Assembly: GCA_039000515.1 (NCBI GenBank)
Contig: JBCFYV010000001.1
Location: 54,721,904-54,785,903, forward strand
Direction: 5' to 3'
From: Timema cristinae
Taxonomy: Eukaryota; Arthropoda; Insecta; Phasmatodea; Timematidae
DNA: 64,000 nt
Both the position numbers and the translations under genes were made by a program. Position 1 is the first letter of the stretch. Each line of letters begins with the position of its first letter. The notes below the pieces were generated by a model. The model saw only the letters and a program-made list of their open reading frames with translations. It made no database searches and was not told the origin of the DNA. Positions 46,980-57,999 of this stretch are shown here, piece after piece.

Positions 46980-47195
46980 GCGTCATTCTTGCAACAAACT
47001 GGACTCTCTGGTGATGAGGAGGTTGAGGTTTGATTCTAAGCTAAATGAACTATGGGTTGTTTTCCCCGTGTGATTTGTCTCTATAATTTTCACCATCCTC
47101 TCAATACATTAGTGCAGGTTCACTCTCGACAATTAATTTTCCTATCCCTGGTACTTAGATTGAGCCATTAAACAGCCTTTGTGCTAGTAGACCTA
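46980..47195 (+). mobile_element. SINE family A copy
   Basis: B box GAGGTTTGATTCT, then AGCTAAATGAACTATGGG, TTGTTTTCCCCGTG and a body to TATCCCTGGTACTTAG. Confidence 0.5.
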
Positions 47196-47304
47196 AATAA
47201 AAAATTTAAAACTATTTTTATTAAAATTTCTTGATTGCAGTAGCATACACATGATAATTGTGACAGTACGAATGATTTGTATTTAACTTCGTATGGCATA
47301 TTTG

Positions 47305-47690
47305 TATTTGGGTGTCATATATAAGGTCTACTATTATTTGGGTCACACATTATAAGGTCTACTATTATTTGGGTCTCACATTATAAAATCTACTATTATT
47401 TGGGTCTCACATTATAAAATCTACTATTATTTGGGTCTCACATTATAAAATCTAATATCATTTGGGTTTCACATTGTAGGGTCTACTATTATTTGGGTTT
47501 CACAATATGAGATCTACTATTACTTGGTTATCACATTATAAAGTCTAATATTATTTGGGTCTCAAACAAAAGTACTACTGTTATTTGAGTTTCACATTTA
47601 TTAAAATATATATTATTATTTAGATCTATCTTATGTCTAATGTTAGGATTTAACGTATTAAGGCCTATTGGTATTTTGGTTTCTTGTAAT
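47305..47690 (+). repeat. 31-bp minisatellite, about 9-12 units
   Basis: Unit CTATTATTTGGGTCTCACAT followed by TATAAAATCTA. Starts of successive units at 47331, 47362 and 47393 give an exact 31-bp period. Units become degenerate after about 47580. Confidence 0.85.
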
Positions 47691-49499
47691 CTCCACAACT
47701 AATTTGAATTATATTTCACCGCTTAAAAATAACAGTTGATTTAAAACATGCATTCAAATATTTGGACATTATATGTTTGAGAGTAAATCTTGTAACAAAA
47801 AATAATTTCTGGTTTTGATTCAACATTAAAACGTATAAACACAATCACAATGGATAAAAAAAAATCACGGATTATTATTGATACCACATTTAGGAATTAT
47901 TTGGTGCTAGGAAATTTGGGTTCGAATCTCCTTGAAACAAAAAAGTAATATTAGTTAATCTTGCAAGAAAAATTAATTTTAAAAATATATTTTCTTTGAA
48001 ATTTCTTCTTTAAAAATCATATATACTATTTCATTGCGCTAAGATTACGTCAATAAAAAAATAAAATGCTAGAGTGTGCTAAAATACAGTATAACAAAAA
48101 AGTAAACCAGTATTTTTATTAATGCTCTCACAGTGGCTAGTTTCAGAGATTCGTTGGATTAAAAAGAGCCCTACGGTGCTAAATATTATTCACTGAAACG
48201 TAGTAAGATATATCAAAGATATAAAACCTTTCACCTAAAAAAAACACACAAGCAAACTGTTATAAAAATAAACTAGTTTTGCTAGCAAAGGAAAAAAGTA
48301 TCGCTTACCATCAAGAAGTTTTATCGGATTACATAAGAATGGGAAAGATTTGAAAAATGAGAAGGACACACTAACTCTTTTTTATATATATTTAAGACAT
48401 CTTTAGATCTTGAGTCACCACCAACTGTTTTCATTTGAGGGGATATTTTACTTCCACAGATGTTGGAAGGATAGATGAGGAGATAGAATCATTTGGTTTG
48501 GACTGAATCATAAGTAGGTTATTTCTAAGAAACAGCAGGCTTCAACTGAATCCGTGCAGTAAAAGAGGAATAAAGATTAAAATCCTAGCTATTTCAAGAA
48601 CCATACGTCTTTTTACTAAAAAAAAAATTACTATAAACTAAAACAGCTGGAAAAACATAGTTCTAAACTAAAAAATGTCAAGTAGAAGAAATACTCATCA
48701 CACCAAATATAAATGAAATAAATATTACTGCATAGATACTAAACTTAATTATCTCGGTGCTTCTAACAGCACGTGATCTTATCCCTCCCGGGTTTTGATC
48801 CTGACCCGATTAATATACGGCCTTATTGTCTTAGATTCACGTACGTCAGTTTATATCTCAGAGCTAGATTTAAATATTTAAATATGTACACGCACCAGGC
48901 AGTTTGTCTTTCCCTATTGTTGATAATATTGGGTTTGCTTTAAATGAAATATACAATGAATTGAATATCAGAAATTCTTATTTAGGATTGATTTATTCCA
49001 CAGTATATTTATGTTTATTAAATACTAATTAAAAATTATATAAGTTGATTTTGAGTGACTGGTTCATCTCTGACTCTTTGACTGCATGAGTGCTTAGCAT
49101 ACGTTGACCTATACTCTGTTTGCTGGTGTTAAAACAAACCTTCAGCCCTCGCCCAAACTGTATGATAGCGTGCTCGGCGGAAAATTTCCAATGGCTGCCG
49201 CGAAGGCTTCTTGTAAACACTCATTGCGTTCACTTGGGCGATTTCCCTTCTTAATAGGAAATAAGACAAGGTCGCTTTCACTGTAACTTAAAAAGTTGCA
49301 ACTAGGTTCGGGGAGATCTTTACAATTTGTCCTGTGCTTTACTGCTAGTTTTTATGGATAGTATATATTGACAAACACAATAGGTATTGTGCCCTTATTT
49401 TAGAAAGTGTGACCAAGTGTCACTTCAGTACGTCCTTCACTAAAACTCCTAAATCCTGATAAGGTTAATAGTAAATAATTATGTTATGCCTCTTACTCT
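47691..49499. other. AT-rich stretch with small fragments
   Basis: No gene. 47920-47936 (TTGGGTTCGAATCTCC) is an isolated B-box-like block. 48775-48815 (CCCGGGTTTTGATCCTGACC) looks like a minus-strand tRNA-like fragment. 49060-49270 is GC-richer, with 60-codon frames on both strands but no motif. Confidence 0.4.
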
Positions 49500-49795
49500 C
49501 TATGGGTTATAAACGTGGCCTCTTACTTTATATGATGAAAATTTAAAAAAATTTGAAAACAAGGTTCTTTAGAAGATATTTGATCCTAAAAGGGATGATG
49601 CTACTATATAGTGGAGGAGGTTACTTAATGATGAGTTATATATTCTGTAATCATCACAATACATTATTAGGACAATCAAGTTTCGTAGACTACGGTGGGA
49701 ACGACATTTAACGAGAATGAGATAATCTAGAACCATATTCAGGGTACTGACCGGTAAACTCAATGGGTAGGTACCATTGGTAAGTTATAGACGAC
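49500..49795 (+). pseudogene. Decayed LINE reverse transcriptase tail (type X), copy 2
   Basis: Aligns with 9211-9475: AACGTGGCCTCTTACTTTAT, then GTGGAGGAGGTTACTTAATG, TCATCACAATACATTATTAG and a C-terminal RTIFRVLTGKLNG near 49729. Only the last quarter of the ORF survives, as in a 5'-truncated insertion. Stops present. Confidence 0.75.
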
Positions 49796-49800
49796 TATGA

Positions 49801-49854
49801 GAGTTTAACATTATTATTATTAGCACGCGTCTTACTACCGTGAGTTTAACATTA
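49801..49854 (-). mobile_element. Ultra-short SINE-tail insertion with 13-bp target duplication
   Basis: GAGTTTAACATTA occurs at 49801-49813 and again at 49842-49854. Between them lie only 28 bases: (TTA)n, then GCACGCGTCTTACTACC, which is the shared 3' tail of families A and B on the minus strand. This fits a target-primed insertion truncated almost immediately. Confidence 0.75.
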
Positions 49855-49873
49855 AAATGGACTTTAATGATAC

Positions 49874-50043
49874 AGGGTGCAGTGAGGTGGACTGGATGGA
49901 ACTAGCTCAAGATAGGGATAGGGTTGTAATGAGGTGGACTGGATAGAGCTAGCTCAAGATAGGGATAGGTGGTGTGTTTTCGTAAATGTGGCAATGAACT
50001 TTTAGTTCCTATTACCCTAGATTAAGTAAGTAGGAAAATATTT
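49874..50043 (+). repeat. Isolated fragment of the 46-bp satellite with its flank
   Basis: About two units (AGTGAGGTGGACTGGATGGA, ACTAGCTCAAGATAGGGATA, then a second unit) followed by GTGGTGTGTTTTCGTAAATG and AGTTCCTATTACCC, which align with the right flank of the main array at 15761-15840. Confidence 0.85.
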
Positions 50044-51299
50044 TTTTGTAGCCAATAATATTATCAATAATTAAATTTTATGTTATTAGAGATACATTTT
50101 GTAAAACTGCAAATACAACTTTACAATTACGAATCCATAAATATATAAATTAATGGATATTTTTATAAAAACATTTGTTAAAACTTCTGTTTGCTTGTTT
50201 GATTTAAATTATTGGATTTACTTTGAAAATATTATTTATAATATAATGAAACTCACCCATATTTAAAATGAGGCTGGAACATATCTTATTACATCCTGAT
50301 CTATCCTTGAATTGGGTTTTTACTTTTAAAACTGTCACTAGAGTAGTTTTATCTATTAATAACAGGATAGTGTTTCACACAGTACTTGTCATATTAATTC
50401 AGTATAATTTTGCAAATATTATTTTTTGGAACAGGGACTTACATTATAGAAGCAAGGGCAGCTCTATTATTAGCTAATATGTTTTGGTTTTTAAACTTGA
50501 TCAAGTCACAATGGAAGGCTGATACAATCTCTAAAAATGTAGTTATATTTCTGGGAAATGACAAAATGAATTAAAGCCAATGCAAATTAGTATTCGTTTG
50601 TTATTCGTTCTATTGTTATTATATTCATTTCGTGTGACTCAAATGTGAAATTACTAAACTATGTAATCAGTTTATTCTCTTGTATTCTTTTTTTATGGGT
50701 TTGTTTTCTTACTACCCGTCTGGGCTAACCATTGGCTTAAGGCGTACACATTTCAATTCACTGGATTGATAATTGTAATGATATTTTTTGGACCACCTCA
50801 TATATTAAAAGTCATGGATGAAGTACATTTTTCTTTGATAAACTGTTTATAACATAACCTTTTAAACCTTTGTTCATGGAGAATCACGCGATTTTCAAAA
50901 TTAATATCAACGGGCAGGTTACACCATAAAACTAATTTTTTTTCTTTCAAAAATCAACTCCATATGTTTACAAAAAAGCAAGTGACGTAGCTCCCTCTAC
51001 CCAATAGGAAGCTAGCCTTCACAAAACGTTCACCAGGACTCTTTCTATTAGTTGGTTTTGACACTGGTGACAGGAGGCCTAAGAGGTAAAGGGTAGGTCA
51101 TATATAAGCCACTTGTGCGACTTAATCCATTACAATAGACAGCAATAAATGAGAACTTTGTAATAAAATAGAGAACTCGGTAATATATCAAAGACAGTAA
51201 TTATTAGTGCCGTCAAATCTTCAGCACCAAGGGTGCAATGATCTAAATAAATCGTGTGAAAATTTAAAGGTTTAATTATTTCATAAGTGTAAGAAATAC
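50044..51299. other. AT-rich non-coding stretch
   Basis: No gene. 50708-50760 has a family A tail-like piece on the minus strand (TTACTACCCGTCTGGGCTAA). Confidence 0.45.
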
Positions 51300-51650
51300 C
51301 ACTATGATTAGCACTCAATCAAGGGGTTATAAACACCAATTATCTCATAAAATATCCAATATAAATAAAATTGGTGCTCGATCACGGGCTATAAATACCA
51401 ATTATCTCATAAAATACCGATAACATAATTTTAATTGGTGCCCAACAAACAACTGTATCATATTAATTAGCGCCCATCGCGTGGCGTATATATTTCATAA
51501 ACATCAATATCATCTTAATTGGCTACCAATCGGGGGCATAATTAGTATATAAATACCGAATCATCATAATAGGCGCCCATCGTAGGCGCGTATCCTCATA
51601 ATTGGCGCCCGTCATGCGGCATCATAGTACAATAAAACCGTATCTTCATA
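51300..51650 (+). repeat. Degenerate tandem repeat with TTGGTGCCC/GGCGCCC cores
   Basis: Cores near 51310, 51371, 51435, 51468, 51519, 51571 and 51601, each of the form (A/T)(T/A)GG(T/C)GCCCATCG followed by a G/C-rich pair and TATAAATACC or ATCATAAT. Spacing varies from 30 to 65 bases. Confidence 0.6.
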
Positions 51651-51654
51651 TACT

Positions 51655-51836
51655 GATAAAGAGGCTTAGATCCAAATCTCAGTCCGATGAACTGGTTGCG
51701 GTTATCTCCACCGGTTTTATCCCGGATTTTTCCCAACCCTTAATCTCCATACTAATGAGGGTGCATTTCTAAAAGTTAATCTCGCAGCCTTTGTTCTTAA
51801 AAATAATACGTTAATAGCCTTTGTACACGCATCTGT
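51655..51836 (+). mobile_element. SINE family A copy
   Basis: B-box-like AGATCCAAATCTC, then AGTCCGATGAACTGGTTG and a diverged body (CACCGGTTTTATCCCGG, AATGAGGGTGCATTTCT). Confidence 0.5.
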
Positions 51837-51837
51837 G

Positions 51838-52005
51838 AGCAAGTGGATTAAACGTTAAGCTTAATTGAGCTGATTTGCTTGTGACAGGTAGGTCATGGTT
51901 CAAATCCCGTTCGGGTGTTCTGAGGCTTTTTCCCTCCTAAAGGTTTTACCACTTTCCCTCCATGAAAATGGAGGTACCTTGCTTTAAAAATAATCGTGTG
52001 TAACG
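51838..52005 (+). mobile_element. SINE family A copy
   Basis: A-box-like AAGTGGATTAAACG and a good B box GGTTCAAATCC, then CGTTCGGGTGTTCTGAGG, AAAGGTTTTACCACTTTCCC and TCCATGAAAATGGAGG. In tandem with the copy before it. Confidence 0.6.
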
Positions 52006-53839
52006 TACAAATATAAAAGGAAGATTAAAACTAGCCAACTTTAATATTTTATTGAATTTTAGTGGATCAATTTTTTTCACTTCAATTATAATACAGATAT
52101 ACTAATCATATGCATATGTGTTAAAGCCTCCTTCTTGAATATGAAGTTATATGTCAATAGAACGTCCATCCAAATGTAAACCACGAAGAAGATATGTGTG
52201 TGCGATCAACAGAACTCAATTTGTGTACCTGAAAACATTTCTGTAATTTATTTAGTAAAATGAGAATATCTGCTTGAAGCGAGACCGTGACGTAGCGTTT
52301 CAATCATCGCCACTCTTCTCTCAGCTAACCCCCCCCCCCCCCCCCCAACCCTTTAAACCACCTACACACCCTCCAGCACCTCCTGTCTACCTTCTGAACG
52401 TTGCTCACACAATTACATAAAATTGAGTCCAACATACAAAAACAAATCAGTAAATAAACTCCTTTGGGTGAAATTAACGTTTAAATAAAAACACATCTAC
52501 CTACACAGGTTCAAGCTAGAGTTGTTTTCGTAATTTTTTATTTGTATTTTTATGTATCACTGAAAGTGTCGAATGTACTTTCTCTAAATAGCGATCCGCT
52601 TTATTATCCACACAGTAATAACTATTTTAGATAAAGCGCTTTTCTCTAGCCTTGATGCTCTTGTTTATTCTGCTTTTAGTAACACTTTGTTGCGTATTGT
52701 TTGTCTAAACACGAATAAATTCCCTGATTATTATTGTATTGTTAAATATGAGCGTAAGATCCACTGGCACACTTATGATTTTCAAAATATATTTGAACTC
52801 TCTACTTATCTATATTATTAAACTCCTGCACTAAAAAGTTTGCCTTCTATATTTCAAAAATCGATTTGAACCGTTGTGGTCTTAATATTTTTGTTCCAAC
52901 GAGCAGATTTGCAACTAATTGTCAGAATTTAGGAAATTTTCATCCAGTAAGAAGTTATGTAATTATTTCTATATTATATTAGAAGCACACTACATTATAT
53001 TAGAAGCACAGGCTATAATGGACACTTACCGTCTCTTTCTAGCCCATTGACTTCCCCGTTAGCGCTGTCCTTTCTTTACCAAGCGGAGTTGCAATTTTTT
53101 AGCTTAAAAACGAACAAAGTTATTACTAAGAAATTAACATCTCTAATATATAACATTCAATGATGCATCTAGTGAAAGCAATATAAACTAAAAAAACTTA
53201 GTTTTTATAAAATATGAAAATTCCCTCTGTGCTTCAGTTTCACGAGTTTACAAATATATCACGTCATAAGTCTCGTTCTAATAGTGTATTAAAGTCAATA
53301 ATTTTATAATGGCTATGGTAATAGACATGAATAACATCTGCAAAAGTCTGAAATTAATATATTTTACACGAGGTTTAAAAAAACATATTATAGCTCTTGA
53401 AACGTTTAAAATAAAACATCAAAAAGTTGTCTGGATCGAAACATGTGTATTTATGCGAAAGAAATTATAAAATATTTCAAATTTATTTAAAAAATAACTA
53501 CGTATCTCTTGCACCTTTGATTTTGTTTGGTCGCGTTTTGAAGTTGCAGAGTGAGAAACATGATTTACTCTTTGTTCGGGCCTGAAGAGTACGTTTGTAG
53601 GGTTGAAATTTGAAGAGTTGTGTAAGCTCATGCAAAAAACATATAAATTAATATCACTGGCTAGGGGTACAACGTTCAGTCAATTTTACATTCATATGTG
53701 AGTAAATTTACTTCGTTGGTTTATTCATTAGAGTGAATTTTTTTTACAATTTCAAAGAATATGTTAAGTATTTGAAAATTTTATTGTATGTGAAAAACAA
53801 GCCTTTATGATACCATAATATACTTTCGGTTGAACAACA
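52006..53839. other. AT-rich stretch with a C homopolymer
   Basis: No gene. An 18-base C run at 52329-52346 begins a C-rich patch (to 52390). TTAGAAGCACACTACATTATA and its near repeat lie at 52978-53010. Confidence 0.5.
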
Positions 53840-53950
53840 ATGGTGGTCGGTTGGTCTATTAGAGTTATACTATAATTACACTTTGTCACCGCTAATAATC
53901 GGGTTAGGGTTTGAATCTTGGCTGAATTGACAGTCATGATCAAACACTTT
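53840..53950 (+). repeat. SINE family A head fragment
   Basis: TGGTCGGTTGGTCTATTAG resembles an A box; GGGTTTGAATCTTGGC is a clear B box near 53907. Confidence 0.5.
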
Positions 53951-54509
53951 ATCACAGTCGGTAGCGCGTGTGCAAGATTAGCTTGGGTCCCTGTTTCCAT
54001 TCCCGGCTTGATCGAAGATTTATTGTTGGTTAATTGTTGGATAGGGGACTGGATGTTGGGTTTTCCATAGTATTAGGCTAGTTTGAAATCGTCTGATGAT
54101 ATATTCAGGGTGTTCGAAAAAATGCACGTAAGCACCCAATAATAGTAACAAAAAATCTGGAGTTAATTTTATCAAGTAATTCTTTCATTGTTCCAGGCGA
54201 ATGCCGTTGAACTTACCCTGAAAGGTAGCAAGCAGCCTGACCTTGATGAACTACACTGGGCCCATATCTTTTAAACTGCGCCATGTAACCATGCAGGTAA
54301 GCTACCTTCTCTCGTAAACAAGGGATACTTGAAAAAAATACAGTTTTATCATTAACATTTATTGTTGGGACATTTAATTAATATCAAATAAATCTATGAA
54401 AATGTTATGGTGAAATAATTCTGGACTTGATTAAAATATATATCAATATTTTCGGATCATCTCTAGGAGATCACCAAGGTAGCACTCCAAAGGTTATTTT
54501 CAATGTATT
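53951..54509. other. Non-coding stretch
   Basis: No gene. CAGGGTGTTCGAAAAA at 54105 resembles the start of some transposable elements; 54190-54310 is GC-richer but not recognised. Confidence 0.4.
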
Positions 54510-54730
54510 TGTGCACCATGTTTTACTACCCTTACGGGTTATCCGAATATTTACACTGATAGTGTAAAAAGGAGGCAAGTGGAATTTAGAGGAAGTGTAC
54601 CAGAGGGAGAGTCAAAAACCTTTAGAAAAAACCCGAAACAACACCCCCAATTACACTAAATTGAGGTTAAAACCCCAATCGACCCTTTGCCAGAGATTCT
54701 GCCTATTCTCTTAAACATTCGTCCACTAAC
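54510..54730 (-). mobile_element. SINE family A copy, minus strand
   Basis: Starts with the tail on the plus strand (GTGCACCATGTTTTACTACC, CTTACGGGTTATCCG), then the body AGAGGAAGTGTACCAGAGG and AAAACCCGAAACAACACCCC, and a B-box-like GGTTAAAACCCC. Confidence 0.6.
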
Positions 54731-54989
54731 GTAGATAGCACTGCAGTAGATGACGTTGGAATCACGTTCAACTTAATGTTCACGTAAATTAACGTTAACT
54801 TACATTAAAAAGAGTCTGATTAGGATTCACGTAACATATCGTAAAAACTCTAGCAACACACAAACAGTGAATTATGAACGTTTGAAAACATAGTATATAA
54901 TTTTAATATATTTCAAATATTAATAATAATTTATTTTCCATATTATCCTCCATTTATAATTCTATTGTTGAGCAATTGGTTCGTAGTAT

Positions 54990-55505
54990 ATTAACTTGTC
55001 GGTTACTTGACTCACTCTTAACTGGATCCATCAGACGTTTACTACCTGGCTCTTGTGTGACAAACGTTTTTCTGTCGACCAATTGTACTTCCTATACTTG
55101 AGTTTGTCGATCACTTGTACCTTCTATATTTGAATTTATCGATCAGTTTTACCTACCAGTGTCAACCATTTGTACCACCTAGCCTTCCAAATGTTTGCTA
55201 ACATTTTGTCAACCGCCTTTCTGTTGACCACTTGATTCTCCTATACTTCAGTTTGTCGACCGGTTGTACCACCCAGCATTCAAAAAAATTGTTTACATTT
55301 TGTTGACCGCTTTTCTGTCGATCGCTTGTACCTCCCGTGTCGACCACTTGTACCACATACCTTCCAAATATTTCTTTTAATTCTGTCGACCACTTGAACC
55401 TCTTATATTTGAGTTTATCGATCAGTTTTACCTACTCGTGTCAACCACTTGTACCTTTTAGCATTTTAAAGGCTTGTCGGCCAGTTTTTTTGTCGACTTG
55501 TTTTC
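54990..55505 (+). repeat. Minisatellite with GTCGACCACTTGTACC cores
   Basis: About fifteen degenerate cores of the form GT(C/T)(G/A)A(C/T)C-ACTTGTACCTCC, alternating with TATA(C/T)TTGAGTTT and CCTTCCAAATGTTT spacers. Longer blocks recur: TATACTTGAGTTTGTCGA near 55094, 55244 and (diverged) 55408, so spacing is about 150-165 bp at the higher level. Confidence 0.7.
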
Positions 55506-56974
55506 ATGGTGCTGGTATATCCAGTAAGTTTCTATTGCAAGTAATTATAGATTAATCACACCTAAATTGTTGGGTTTAATTTTAGTTAAATATTTTTTTA
55601 AAACACTCAAAATAATTTTTCTGCGATTTGCTCGATTTTTTACGTTAAGTTACGTGATACCTGATTTCATACTAGTTTCTATAGGTTAAGTTAAACTTCA
55701 GCTAATGTTACATTACGTGAACGCTAAGTTTATCGTGGTCCTGGAATATTGGGATGAAGATGAAAAAGATAGGTACTAGATAAAATGCACCAGCCTTCTC
55801 AATACACCTGGTTGGGATTTTATCTCCAAACTAACACGGGAAATCCTGATCATCCAGATGAGTCAGACGCCTTGGACTGAGTGATCACCAACTGGGGCTA
55901 CACCTTTTAATGGTCTATTTAATTAACCTCGTGACTAAACAATTATAAATAAGATCGTACTTTAATCTTACGGTGTGATTGTGTGAAAAATAAATCAGTT
56001 TGCAAAAATTATTTACCTCATTCGATACGCAACATTCCTAACTATTCCACTCTCACACTAAATTTGTCGGCGTATCCTCAAATTAATGGCTAGAGAAACA
56101 TTTGGAAATACAATCCTATCCTATCGACTCCTTTATTGAATCCTACATAATACGTCTTCACTTATATTTCCTGTTCATTTTATCACTCACTCACATTTTG
56201 TTACAAAGAGTGTGTATCTTCTTAGAAACCCTTTTCTTAAGCCGTTGAGAAAGTAGTGGATTTTTTTAATATTTTTTTTTTCGCTGCGGCATCTGAGAAC
56301 CCTCAAAAGCACTACTCCAGTTACTTAACCTTTCCCTCTCCAAACCCGCCCCACTTCATCTTTTCAACCCTTAACACTTTCTCCACTTTTCTTTACGTTT
56401 TAATCCCCTAAATACCTCTTCTCAAACTTCAAAACTCCACCGCCTCTAAAAGCCTGTTTATGTTCGCCTGATATCGGGTTTGAGGAAAAATGCACTTTTT
56501 CATTATGGAGAAGATCCGTTTTAACAAGATACTTTTAAGAGGAGGTACTTTATCATGCTATCTGTTAAATTGTCAGGGGGGACATATTAAATTTATATAT
56601 ATATGAATTGTTAACTTTAAAAAGGAAAGACGTACATTTTTTTGTGATGGTATTAATTTTACAATTCACTTGTAATTTAATTTAAAATTCCCCTATATAA
56701 AGCCGATAGTGATTCGAAAATTGAAAATCAGCTATGCTTTTACAAAACGGATATTAATAAAAGACTGTTTATTGAGTGTGAACTACGTATGAAAGGTTCT
56801 ACTAAATATATATTTTAATAGAGGTAATGTGTAACATATTTTAAAAACGATCTCGGTGAAGTTGGGAGAGAGCACAAAAACGCCATGGACGATTTCTAGA
56901 AATAAATCTTTGAAATAGGCCTACTCATATTAATAAATCCCCCTGGGTCACATTCTCTTTAATATTAAAATCCC
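55506..56974. other. AT-rich stretch with a SINE fragment
   Basis: No gene. 55795-55905 is a minus-strand family A fragment (GGTTGGGATTTTATCTCC, GCCTTGGACTGAGTGATCAC). 56290-56460 is C-rich. Confidence 0.4.
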
Positions 56975-57145
56975 CATTTTCCCGCATATTTACACTAATG
57001 AGGAATGAATGAGAAAGGTAAAATACAAAAGGAAATTTGTGTGCACTCCCATGAAAGGAGATTTGGAAACCATTTGTGGAAAACGAGACCAGTACGCTCA
57101 GATGGGTTTAAAACCAGACTAAACGAGACTAGTGCCTCCACTCAC
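56975..57145 (-). mobile_element. SINE family A copy, minus strand
   Basis: Plus strand CCCCATTTTCCCGCATATTT, then GAAAGGTAAAATACAAAAGG, CATTTGTGGAAAACGAGACC and a B-box-like GGGTTTAAAACCAG. It lies close to the 3' end of the LINE that starts at 57190. Confidence 0.5.
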
Positions 57146-57209
57146 ATGCCCACCAATGTGGGTTGTACGTACAATTAAGAGAAATTTATTATATATAATT
57201 ATTTTTTTA

Positions 57210-57999
57210 TTTATTCAGTGTTTACAGGCCCGGTATCTTACAATCTTTAAATCCGGGCCGTTTTTTCCACAACTTTTACTTAATTTACACAATTTTAATA
57301 TGAATTTCCTTTTTATCATTACAACACATATTTTGGCTCTTAACTTAAATGAAATTCAACTACCCTTAGCTCAATTTGATCCACCCCGGGTATATTACGC
57401 CTCCGGTACCCTCCCCCGCTAGGCCCTTCACAATGCTCGGGATTTCACTCCCGAGTCCGCCAAGCGCTCAGCAGAGGTGGGCATCCCCATAATAACCACC
57501 TGGGGAGGCGCCCTATCAGAGTTGGTGCCCCGCCTACTTTCTACCCTTGGCAGCTGAATTTCCTAATCTACCCCCTATCTAGTTCCCCCGTCCCTAATTA
57601 TATATATTAACTACTAACTAAGCTAAGCTAAAATACTAAACTATTATATTCCCATTACTGCCGGGGAACACCATCACCCAGAGGGCTGCAGGGCAGCCGC
57701 CTTTCTCCATCTTGACTCTGAGGGCCCATCAACCACAACCCACCTCTCTTGTTTCCAAGGTGGTGGGTCATACGGTGCAGGGAACCCCTCAGAGTTCATA
57801 ATCATTCCACTAACTTTTGTTCATACGACTGGAAAACTGTCTTCTGGATCTCAAGGGCATCCCCCGTGTTCCTTCAGACACTCAGTCGTACTGGAATCCA
57901 GTTCCCAGGGCTCGCGCTTGCTCCTCCCAGCACATACACATTTTTTTTTTCCCGGCAAGGATTGTTACCACTTATCCCCTTTTAACAATCCTTTTTTCC
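57210..57999 (-). other. 3' UTR of the LINE, with terminal hairpin
   Basis: GC-richer than the host DNA and without open frames of note. GGCCCGG and CCGGGCC (57227-57233 and 57253-57259) form a perfect 7-bp stem with a 19-base loop, about 10-30 bases before the A-rich end. In some LINEs a 3' hairpin is recognised by the reverse transcriptase; here that is inference. Confidence 0.6.
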
